64,000 nt of DNA from Archilochus colubris (Eukaryota > Chordata > Aves > Apodiformes > Trochilidae). The stretch lies in assembly GCA_023079485.1 (NCBI GenBank), contig CM041084.1, positions 19,992,609 through 20,056,608 of the forward strand, given 5' to 3'. The translations under genes were made by a program, and so were the position numbers. Of the stretch, positions 12,201 to 24,200 are shown piece after piece; position 1 is the stretch's first letter; each line of letters starts with the position of its first letter. The notes beneath the pieces were generated by a model, which worked only from the letters and a program-made list of their open reading frames with translations, was not told the origin of the DNA and ran no database searches.

Positions 12201-15200
12201 CCAGTGAGAAAAAAAACCTGGATTTAAAAGTATCACTGAAAATTTCACAGACTGTGTGAGAAAAGATTGGCAGAGAATCAGTCTTCCACAAATTTTCTCT
12301 TAGAAACTTTGTTTATGTAATTGATACTTCTGGCTCTTAAGAGGTAATACTATGTTTTTCTGAAGTCCAGAATTACTGGAAATAACTAAGGTAGGTGTGG
12401 TTCTCACCTGGCATTTAAATGAATTAAGCGTATTTCTAGCATGCTGTTATTAAATTTTCAGGTATTTTATTGTTGAAAGTCATTATATTTGATGGAGTTG
12501 TCTAATGGCGTTTTGCATTTAAATACTATGGAGAAGATTATTCCCCCAAAATTGCCCAGCATTTGAGGCCCTGAGTATTGTGGTAATGAGGACATCAGCC
12601 CCTGGTGTCTCCTCCATGCTCAGGCTCATGGGGAAGGTAGACACACACTTACTTTTATACATGAGTCTTTCCAGGGGGCTCCATCCCATCCTTCTGCACA
12701 GGTGGCCTCAGGGACCCATCCTGGAGGAGAAGGAGATGGCAGTCCTGCTGCCTGCTGTTTGCAAAGAAAATTTGCTGTCTTCTCACAGCTGACAACATCC
12801 CATAATCCAGCTGCAAATCCAGTTCCCATGGCAACACAGCCTTGCTCTTTTCCTTTGTGATACAGAGAAGAAATTAGTAAAACCAGTCCTAATTTCTCTC
12901 TAAGAAATTAGACTTTTGCTTTTAGTCATAGAAAATTTTGGAAAGGAAGATGCAGATTATGCAGACTAAAACCCATCCTGGATATATAATCACTTTGAAA
13001 GCCCCTGCCATAACCCAAATATGGACCAGAGAGTCTGACAAACACAGCTTTACCCAAAATAAAGATTTAAAGCTTTACAATACAGATCTTCCTTATAGCA
13101 GAATTATAGAATCATTTATATTGGAAAACATCTTGAAGATCATTGAGTTCAACTGTAAACCTAATGCTTCCAATCCACCACTAAATAATGTGGTCTCTGA
13201 GCAACACATCTACACATCTTTTAAATATATCCAGGGATGATGACTCAACCACTTGAGGCAGGGCAGACTGTTCCAATGGTTGAATACCCATTCAGTGAAG
13301 AAATTTGTTGTAATTTCCATCCATGTAAACCATCCATGTAAACCATCCATGGCACAACGTGAGGTTGTTTCCTCTTGACCTATCACTTGTTACTTGGGAG
13401 AAGGGACTGACAGCTACCTAACTACAGCCTCCTTTCAAGCAGTGGTAGACAGTGGTAAGGTCTCCCCTCAGCCTCATTTCCTCCAGCCTAAACCCCCATT
13501 CCCTGAACTGCTCCTCATAAGATTTGTGCTTAAGATCTTTCCACCATCTTTGTTGCCCTTCTCTGGTCTTGCTCCAGCAGCTCAATGTCTTTCTTATAGT
13601 GAAAGGCCCAAAACTGAACACAGTACTCAAGCTGCAGCCTCACCAGTGCTGAGTACAAGGGGACAATCACTTCTTCAGTCCTGCTGGCCATGTTTTTCTG
13701 ATACCAGGCAGGATCCTGTTACTCTTCTTGGCCACCTGGCCACACTGCTGGCTCATATTCAGCTGGCTGTTGACCAACACCACCGGGTCCTTTTCCACCA
13801 AGCAGCTTTCCAGGCACTCTTCCTTAAACCTGTTGCACTGCTTGGGGCTGTTGTGGCCCAGGTGCAGGAACCAGCAATGAGCCTTGTTGAATCTGATACA
13901 ATTGGCCATAGTCCATCAGTCCAATCTGTTTATATCTTCCTGTAAAGCCTTCCTCCCCTCAAGGAGATCAACATTCCCATCCAACCTGGTGTTGTCTTCA
14001 AAGTTACTGAGGGTGCACTTCATCCTCTCGTCCAGATCACTGATATTACAGAGAAGTGTCCTCAAAACTGAGCCCTGGGAAAAACCACTTGTGACCATTT
14101 CCCAACTGGATTTAACTCCATTCAGCACAACTCTTCAGGTCTGTTCATCCAGCCATGTTTTTACCCAACAAAGCATAGACCAGTCCAAACCCTGGACAGA
14201 AAAATGCTGTGCAAAATGGTGTCAAAATCTTTAATAAAGTCCAGATAAACACCAGCCACAGCCTTTCCCATAATCCACTAAGGGGGTTCACCTTGCCATA
14301 GAAGATCAGATTAGTCACGCAGGACCTGCTTTTCATGAACCCATGCTGGTTTGGCCTGATTTCCTGTTTGTTCTGTATGTGTCACATGATGGGACTCCCT
14401 AACCTTCCCTGGCACTGAGGACAGACTGACAGGCCTGTAGTTCCTTATATCCTCCCTCTAGCTCTTCTTGTACATAGGGGCCATGTTTGCTGACCTCCAG
14501 TCAACTGAAAACTCCCCAGTCACCCAAGAATATTGGTAAATGATAGAAAGTGGCATGATGAATACTTCCATCAGCTCCTTCAGTACCCTTGCGTGGGTCC
14601 TATCCAGCCCCACACACTTGTGTGTGTCTAAGTGGTGCAGCAGGTCCCTAACCATTTCCCTTTATTTTGCTACCAGGGAAACCACAGGACAAATTGCACT
14701 TCATTTTATTTACATATGTGACTGATGGTCTTACAACTACTTTAAGGCTCCCAATATCCACATAATTACATCTCAGGAGACCTGGTATCAGGTACAAAAA
14801 GTTTTTTAAGGCATAAGTAGCTACTGTGAAGGCAAGAATTGCCAAGATGTGATCTGTTCAGTCAACAGCTGGACATTTGCTGCTCACTTTTTGAATATAC
14901 ACTTTGTGGGTTAAAAAACTCTGTCTATAATAATTTTTCTCGATCTGATGAGTTGTTAGCTGGGGTTAAAAAGTTGGAAAAAATGAGACCATAGACATTG
15001 TTAACTCTCACACAGTATTGCCTTCAGTCTAACCCATTAAAAATCTGCTTCTGTACAACTTCACATGCAATTGGTTTGCACCTGACACTCAGCTGTGGCT
15101 GTTACATTGGCCCCAGCCATGAGGTCTGATGATGTTGGCCACCTACAGCTATGAGCATAAAAGAAAGAGCCTACTGTAATTTCTAAGACCAGGCAATGGG

Positions 15201-18200
15201 AAGCAGAAATCCACAGTTATTCCAGCTGCACTCCAATCTCAAATGTTGAGCTCTTGCAGAGCTTACCTGGCATTGCTGTGTTCCAGTTTGTGAAGAGAGG
15301 AGTTTCACCAGTGGTCCATCTGAAATTCCCTTGTTCTTTTGTGTTGGAGAGGCCAATCCAGAAATATTTTTCAGACCTCAGCCCCGTCAGGCTAATCAGA
15401 AAAGCTTGCTCATTTCTGTAGTGGAAAACAGTGTTCATTCACAACCTATTACTACAGCCTTGTAACATTAGTCTAAGTGATACAAATAGAGGTATAGCTA
15501 TCATGTTAACATGACCCCAAGGCAATGGGCCCTCGGGGAGGGTCAGGCACAACCTGAGCAAGCTTGTAAGTGTGGTCTAAAGAAATTCATGAGGGACAGC
15601 TTTCTTTTTTCAGCCAAAGGAATTTTCTCTCCTTTTCACCCAGTTCTGCGAAATGTTGCAAATCACTGCTCACTTAGGACTAGTTGTATTCTGCTATTTT
15701 CTTTGTCCTTCCAAATCTTTGAGGTGCCTCAAACAGACCAAAAAGACCAGATAAGCAGACCTACAAAACCTGTCAGCTTTGCTACCCACCATGTCTGAAG
15801 ACAGTCATGTCCCTCAGAGTTAATGAAGTCTGCAAAGCCCGTGATACAGGTAGGTTGGAGATGATACATACTGGCTAAGGTAGGGCAGATCTTAGGGAAA
15901 AATTCCTACATTTGTTCAAAATTTGCCTTATCAGATAGTTCAGGAAAATATTTGTTGTTACATAACAGCAATCAGTAAATAGATGAAAATTGTAGTAATT
16001 ACTTTCCAACAAAAAAAAAAAACAAACCAACAACCAAACCAAACCCAAACCCAAACCCCAAAAAACCCTCAAAACATTGAAGCTGCTCTAATTAGGAGCT
16101 TAAAGATGGAGAAAACTGTTTAACTCAAAAATCCCCCAAAATTGAAAATTATTTTAAAGGATTAAGTAGAAAGTCCTAAAATATTGATTATTCTTTTTTT
16201 TCCTGCATGGATAATTTTATTCAGCTTACTACTTCAAAATTCTTGAAAACCACTGGTAAAACACTTTGAAGAGTTCCAAAAATAGACCAATTATTGTGCG
16301 TTCCTCCATCAAAAGCACTGATTTTGAAGTATGAAAAAAGATATTTTCCTACCTGCTTTCCACTGTAGCAAGATGAGCTTTGCTCTGTTCACATGTCTTA
16401 TTTGCTTCTAGGAACATCAGAAGTGCAGAGCCCACCAAATAACAGTGAAAACCATATCTTTTCCAACCCTGAGACAAACATAAGGATCTTACTGTGAAAC
16501 TGGAAGAGACTACAATACAGAAATTAGCTCTGTTTTTTGTGTATAAAGATTAGGTATTAAATTTGTTGCAACTAATCTTAAAAATTAGATGAGACTGGGC
16601 TGATCTAATGAACAAATGCTGTATTTTCTTGCAGTTTGCTCCTACAAAGGCCTTTTTATTTAAAGAAAGACATTAAGATCTCAGTTTTCATCAAAAGAAA
16701 TTGTGACTGTGCTAATTGCTATTGCTTTCCAAAGCTGTGTAAGGCTGTGATTATGCAAACTGCATCATGCAGAGCCTGTAATTCATTTAGGGGGGAGCTG
16801 CAGTGTTCCAGAACTGAGGAGTCTGACACACTGAAGTCCAAAAATGTTGCAATATGGAAATGAATTCGCATACAAGCATACAAGCTCCCCAGAGCTCTAC
16901 TTGCCATCCTAAAGTGGAATGCGTGGGGAGACTTTCTGAGCCAAATCAGTGCTTCTATGTGGGGACGGTAGAAAGGAGAAGCATGAGGAAAGCATCCCTG
17001 CTTCTTCCTGCTCTTAGACAGCCCTATGATGACCAATATATATATATAATGATGTACTGAAAAGTTAAAATCTGAAAAAATTACTAATTTGGAAAAAAAT
17101 AGCCTGCTGATTTAACTCAAAGGCCAACTAAATATATCGTACATCAGGGGGAACATGGTAGAGAAGAGCCTATCCTTCTATGTTTTGAAATTATTTTCTT
17201 TCTTTTGTTATTATTATATTAAAGACTTTATAAATACTTCGAATAGACAGCAGATCTAGAAGAAAAAACAAAGTGGCTTTTGGTAATTTTACATGTGTTG
17301 TTAGGCTAAGAGCATAAACAGAGAGAATAGTGGTGAAATTATGATTAATAATATATATGTAATTTGGTCACAGGGTGGCTCATCAGGGAATGGAGGTAAA
17401 GACAGTTTTCAAAAATGAATCTTGACCTTCTCAAGTATTTCAGAGAAAAATGAAAAATGCATATATGTTAGTTAAATGTAAGTAGGAAAAACTAGTTTTC
17501 TTCAAGAGTAGATTTCCTAGAAAATACAAACAAAAGATTCTAAATGAGGCAAGACCCAGTATTTAATGAATTAATTAATTAATTAATTGCTGTTCATTTT
17601 CACCAATATAAATAATTTATGAGAGAACATTTACTTCCTGGCAGCCTGCATCCTTGATTGTCTCTTTTTCTGAGGCTTGTGATGAAGGCTTCTTTTTACA
17701 GACGTAACCAAGATGCTTATCACAAACATCAGTTGCCCAATATCCATCCTACAATAGCAGGGAGAAGAAACTAATTAAAAAAAAAAAAAAAAGAGAGAAA
17801 GCATAAGTTTTCCTCTTTCTTCACTACAAATCCCATTGAAACATGTTACTTAGGAAGATCATCACTAGACATACTTTATTAAAGAAAAAATAATAGATAT
17901 ACCTGTCAGGATCAGCTTAAGATCCATTTCATGATGATTTGAAATGAAGGAATTAAATAAATGTTATTTCTTGGAGTCTCAGCATTACTTAGTGTAACAG
18001 CTATCTTTTTCATGAGGGGGATTGTAAAGAAATGTCTCATCTTGGCCTAATGGGTCTGCATTTAGAGCAACTTTATTTCACTACACTTCTGGCAAAATAG
18101 ATCAGTGAGACTGCCATAATGCACATCTGAGTGTGTTGCAAGGAATCCAACTGCTGTATCCATCAAGAAGACTCTAAAAATTTTTGATTTCCTTTAAACG

Positions 18201-21200
18201 AGGAATTATGTGAAAAATAAAATGTAAATAGGAGCTTTTTCCCCAGTAATATCTGGTTTAGGATCAATTATACCAATGCCTAATACTGGCAAGTGTCAAT
18301 ATTTTTCTACAATATAACATTTCTTTTATTCACATTTTCATAGCATAATAGTTATTATAAATTTAAAATTGTGTTTATGCTTGTCCATGCACATGCATGT
18401 GAATGTGTCTAGAGACCCAAACAGCCATGTATCACAAGATAATAAAGGACATGAGTTAAACAGTCAGAAATACTGTAAGATTTTATGTGTTTGACAGGTA
18501 TGTGTAAGTACTCCTTATGTCACAGCTGCAGACCTAAATGAAATGGCATAGGGGGACATAATGTCTATCAGAATGGAGAATGAAGGGAGCAAATAGTATT
18601 TAAGATAACCACACAATATATTAACTACTTCATTCCTACTCCTCTCCCAGAGCTACAACTTCTTTCAATTGCTGCAGCATTAGAAAGAATGTAATGTAAA
18701 AGTTCTGTATCAGACTTTCACCAAACAAGAAATTTCTAAATATAACACTGGCAAAATGAAACCTCTCTGTTTCTGATCTCTGGACATTGCTTTTGGTTGA
18801 TGCCAAATTTACAAAGAAAACAATTTTAAGTTAATATGAAAAATTACTCCTAAGTGTCTAATGGCAAGTGATTTCAGACTGGTGTAGTTATTAGGTTGAA
18901 CTTCTAAAAAATGTGTGTTTGGTTATACCTGCCCCTTCATAACAACACAGTCCTCCAGACCACTTGTGTAGGTGGGATGCCTGCGCTGCCATTTGGTGAA
19001 GGTCACAGGAGTCCCATCACTCCACTCAAAATAGAAGTGGGATTTCAGGTCATTCAGGCCCAGCCATAGCTCTTCTGTTGGCTCTGAAGTATGAAAAGAA
19101 AGGTTTCCTTGTGGTCTGCTCTACAATACAGAGAACATTTTCACACCTGGAGCAAAGAAACTGATAAAGCTGGGATGTGGTACCTGAGAGGTGGCCTTTG
19201 TGCTTTAACAAAAATGCTGGTTTCCTGTACTGAAAATACCTCAGATTCCATCCAGAAATATTGAGTTTATTAACTATAAGGCTCTCCATGGCCAGCAGAA
19301 GTTTATTACAAAGTTTATTACAAATTTTCTGAGTATTTGTACTTCAGAACAGAAAAATGGTCCCTAGGATGAAGGGTAGGACAGTGAGTGTCCCATCTGC
19401 CAGCGGAGTGTACTAAGCTCAAGCCATGAAGACATCTGCTTAATAAGAAAGTATTAGAGGGTTTCTCATGGTTCCTCAGGACTGTTCACCCCGTCCAGTC
19501 TGTGTGGTAAGTGTCAGGACTGGTAAATACCAATACAAGGAAAATCAGAAGAGAAAAGATACTCTTTTCTCAGGAGGCCATACAGAAAGAGGTTAACCTC
19601 AGCAAAAGGTTTTGATTTCAGTAATCTTGTATGTTTGTAGCTCAATTATGTAGATGTAAACATGGAATAAAGGAGCTCAAAGTGCAATTTTTTAGAGGTC
19701 TTCATATTCTCTATTTTTTTTCTTTTCCCACCTTATAAAGTTTACAATGTACATTATTTCTTGATAAATATAAATGTACTTCAATGTTTTTCAACTAGAT
19801 CAACATAAAATAATGCCACAAATTAGACTTAGCCTTCTCTTTGTGACATTTCAGATTTCATTTCATATTTCATATGAAGTCCAGTTTTTATTTTACAGAT
19901 GGAGCAAACAAAATACAGGCCTACATATATACTCACTGTAACCAAGCTGTGACACTAGAAAGCTGAATTCAGCAATGTTGTGGACACTTGCCAGATCCCC
20001 ATCTTGCTGCTTGCATGAACTCAGAGCATCTTTCCATTTTTTGAGTTCTCGTTGAAGGCTGTAGCAGTGGCCTGCATACGGCAACCAACCATCTGTGCAC
20101 TTAATAGGTCTCAGTTCTTCTAAAATTAAAGCACAATTTTTCAGAGCAATTTTTTAAGAGGAAAATTAAGGGCACTAGGATGAGGCCTCTTAAGCACTCT
20201 ACTTGGACTATATGAATAAACAAGGTGTAGTTATAAATGCAAATATATTCGTATGAAAACCAAATATCATTAAGGCACAGTATGCTAAATATGCCAATAA
20301 AATTATGTGTCCTTGAGCAGAGAAACATGAAAAAATGTCCCCTATTCTGTCAGAGATACAATTTGAATGAATGCTCTGGGAACAAAGAGAGACCAAAGCA
20401 GGCATCAGCCTCTCCCCTCTTTGCTTTCTGGAGCACTTTGCTCAGTTTGTCTTGGTGTTCCACGCTACCTGAGGGGGCTGACATTAGGCTCTGCCTCCTG
20501 GTCAGTGTCCTCTTGCAAACACACTCATAATTTTCATATATGGAAAACCTTGAAGTAACTCTTTGGTCATTGCAGCTCAGTAAATCAGATGTAAATCAAT
20601 ACAGAGTTGGTAATTTTCATATTAACTCAGTGGCTTTTTTATTACTTAGGTACACAAGTATCTTTAAAAGCTTAATTTAAGCTTGCTTTAAAAATACACT
20701 TCTCCATTTCTTTATAAGGCTATTACAGGAATTAACATTATCTGGACTTATTTATCTACTTTCTTGAGTACAACATTCCCAGATGACAGTCTCCAGCAGA
20801 TTCCTCCTGCATGTGGGATGTCCATAGCCATGTTGTGTCACATAATCACAGAATGTTAGGATTAGAAGGGGCCTCTGGAGATCACCTAGTGCAACCCTCT
20901 TGCCAGAGCAGGTTTCCCTAGAGTGGATGGCAAAGGTTGGTGTTCAGATGGGTTTTGAATATATCCAGAGATGGAGACTCCACCACCTCTGTCTGCAGGC
21001 TGTCCCAGTGCTCCCACTGTTACTCTTACAGTAAAAAAGCTTTTCCTTATGTTTTGGTTGAACCTTCTGTGCATGAGTTTATGACCATTGCCCCTTTTCC
21101 TGTCACTGGAGACTGATGAAAAGAGTCTGGTCCCATCCTCCTGACACCTGCCCTTTAGATATTTATCAACATTGGAGTGTCACTGACACCATGGGTCAGT

Positions 21201-24200
21201 GTGGCCCATGGACGAAGTATTGTCTGTGTGAATACTGCTCTGTTCCTATGAGCCCTGTGCATTGGTACTGTTGACATCAGAGCAATAATGTTTGCATTGA
21301 TATTAGAGAAATTGCAATTGATTATTTGGAGCAAGTGAGAAGCATAAAATTTCTACTGTATTTGTGCAAATTTGAATGCTGGCACTGCTTGCCCTGACAG
21401 AGCAGCTTCTATGTGTCTTGCAAAAAGGAATGACAGTGATGGAACAAAATAATAATGTTCTTCTAGGAATGGTTAATACACAATAGGACAACAAGGGTTA
21501 TATATAAAATTTGGAGCTTGCATCTATAGATGTGTTTTGCAAAAGTTTGAAACATCTTGGTATAAAAACTATGCTGCAGATCTTTACAGACTGGTCTTTC
21601 TAGCAGCCAAAAAATTTTAAAAAGAGCAAAAAAAACCCAAAACTACCTACTTTCTTTTTGTTTGACTAACCTACCTTTGGGTATAATGTCAGACTTTGAA
21701 CTGAAGTTTGTCTTCTTACAAATGTAGCCAAGTCTCTGGTTACATGCTTGGTTTTCCCATTTAGCATTCTTTCTGGGATTCATCACTCCACAGATTTTCC
21801 CAGGGAGGAGGAAAGGACTTCCTTTGAGTAAGAAATAAAATAGAATTTTATTAACAAAAACATCACATAATCAATAAAAATATTAAGATTTTCTTATTTA
21901 TTTAATGCTTAATATGAGGAATACCTCCACCTCCCCCCCTCATTTGTAGGATGCTTTTTTTGGTCTGTGCTTTGAGATTGAAGTGATGCCCCTTCCTTGA
22001 CGCTGTGTCAGGATAGTACCAAGAAATCTCGGGTTCTTTTCCTCATATCCTGGTGCTCACAGACAGAACAGCTGAAGTTAGATTTTTATGCTGTGTCAAA
22101 AACTACAAAGTTTGAAAATATTGTTTTAAATTCTGTCATTCCTCTAGTAAATCTCAAGAATTTCACAATTCATCTATCATATAAAATACATTTTCTCTTT
22201 TCCATTGCAGTGTTTGAAAATCTCTGCAAACAGCAAAAGGAATAGCCTGAGACTGTTTAATTATTCCATCTTATAGCTTATCCAAAACAGAAGATTGCTA
22301 GAAATACTCTACAGCACAAAAAAAACCCAGAAACATAAGACCACAAAAAACAACAAGCAAACAGAATTGCCCATGTGTAAGAAGCACCACAAACCCATCT
22401 CTGTCTCCATTCCTTGAGGTGGCCCAGTGAAATTTTTCAGTTGAGGAATTATGAGCTGGCTCTGTAAGCCTCCCCCTAATATTTAAAATTTCTTCAGATG
22501 AATAATGCCATTATTTTCTAAATATTTTGCTCCTTTTGGAAGATCTGATTTATATTTATACTCTTGAACAGCATATTATGAAAAAATTTTGGTCTCTGAT
22601 CTGTAGGGTTATACATCACCCCAAATTACATTATGCTTTCATAAGCAAGTTCTTTGCTTAGAGAAGAAACAGCTATAGCTGATCTCCACAGTGAACTTAT
22701 AATTGAGAAATGTACTTTAAAAAATAAAGGTCTAGATCTTCAACTGTTGTAAATCAGTGTGGGCTTTCCTAAAATAAATGTAGCTAGGGCAGTTTTTATT
22801 GGTCAATGTCTTATCAGAATCTGTTCAAAGATTATGAAATAGATCTTGTTCTTACCTGGAGCCCAATTTAAATATCTGACAGGGCTGCCTCCAGCCCATT
22901 GCCATCCAGTGTTGAAATTCAAAGTGTTCAAACCAATCCAGAATGGAAAACTGAAATTTTTAATTAGCTCTAATTTAGGAAAAATAAAACAAAAAGAAAA
23001 AAGAAAAAAAAAAAGTCAGCTCTGCCGCCCTATCCTCATTGTCAGCAAGTTCATCTAAAAGAAATAAAGTCAAATGTAAAACAATTTCTATTTTTCATTT
23101 TAAACCAGCCCCAAACCAGCTTTCTAACCTATTGAAGTGCCTGTAGAATATGTAAACAAATAGTGATTCAGCAGAGATGTCAGTAGTTAAAATGGCACGT
23201 GAACATCTTATTTCACTTCATAAATAAGCATTTACTTCTGTTGCTTTCAATACAATGTAAGAGTTGTAAAAAATATCTTTTTTCATTCGGGAATTATGTT
23301 GCTTCCAGATTTTTTTCTTTGCAAATGGTTTCAAAGCCTCCTTCACAACATTTAGGATGATATTGATACATGAGGCTTGTATCTGAAATCCACTGGAAGT
23401 ATTTGTAGTTAACGTATGCCTATGTACCTATCTCGAGCCATCATCATATATTCTCCTTGAAAGATCAATAATCCTTGAAATACAAAGAAAAAAGGTAAAC
23501 TGAAGGACCAGATCCTCCTCAGGACTGAGTGCACCACCATGAAGGCAAGTGGAGAAAATTCTCCTCCTGGAAGAGGATGGAGAAGATGTGGTAGCTCCTA
23601 CCTGGCGCACAAAGCTCGGATGGGGGCATTTCCCTCTCTATAGAGCTTTGCAACCAATTCTTCATAAAAGACAATGAATCAGTGAAAGACAAGTTCAGAC
23701 CATCACCCTTTTGGTGGCTGCTGAGCCAGCCCTGACAGCATACCTTCTTTGATGAGACAGAAGACAAGGCAGCCTAAAGCTCTGGGGCAGCACAACCATA
23801 AAATATTTTAAGGTCTTGTTCTCTATCCTTTACCTCCTACATATTCCTGCTCATGTATCTCCGTGATGCTTAAAAGCTCTGTATTTTGCTGCTGACAGCT
23901 TTTCCTTGCTTGGTGCCATGTTAGAGATGATTCTGAATTTATTTGATAGTGAATGCCAGTTGACACATCTTCTGTCCAAAATCTTTCTGTGTCATCTGGA
24001 AGAAGAAGTGAAATAGAGCACTGTTGTTAGCATTTTGACACTGAACCAACTAAAAGCAAACTAATTAAGTATGTTTAAAGGAGGTGATTCTCCCCCTCTA
24101 CTCTTATGAGAGCCCACCTGGAATACTGCAGCTAGAGCCCCTATTACAAGAAAGATATGGATATTATGGAATGTGTCCAGACAAGGGCCACAGGAATGAT

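Noticed and set aside
13394..13945. 183-codon plus-strand frame
   Set aside because: It is the antisense translation of a CR1 fragment.
22940..22956. Nearer acceptor TTTCAG for copy A exon 5
   Set aside because: It would shift the frame and give an early stop; the upstream TTAG after the T-rich tract keeps phase and the WIGLN core.
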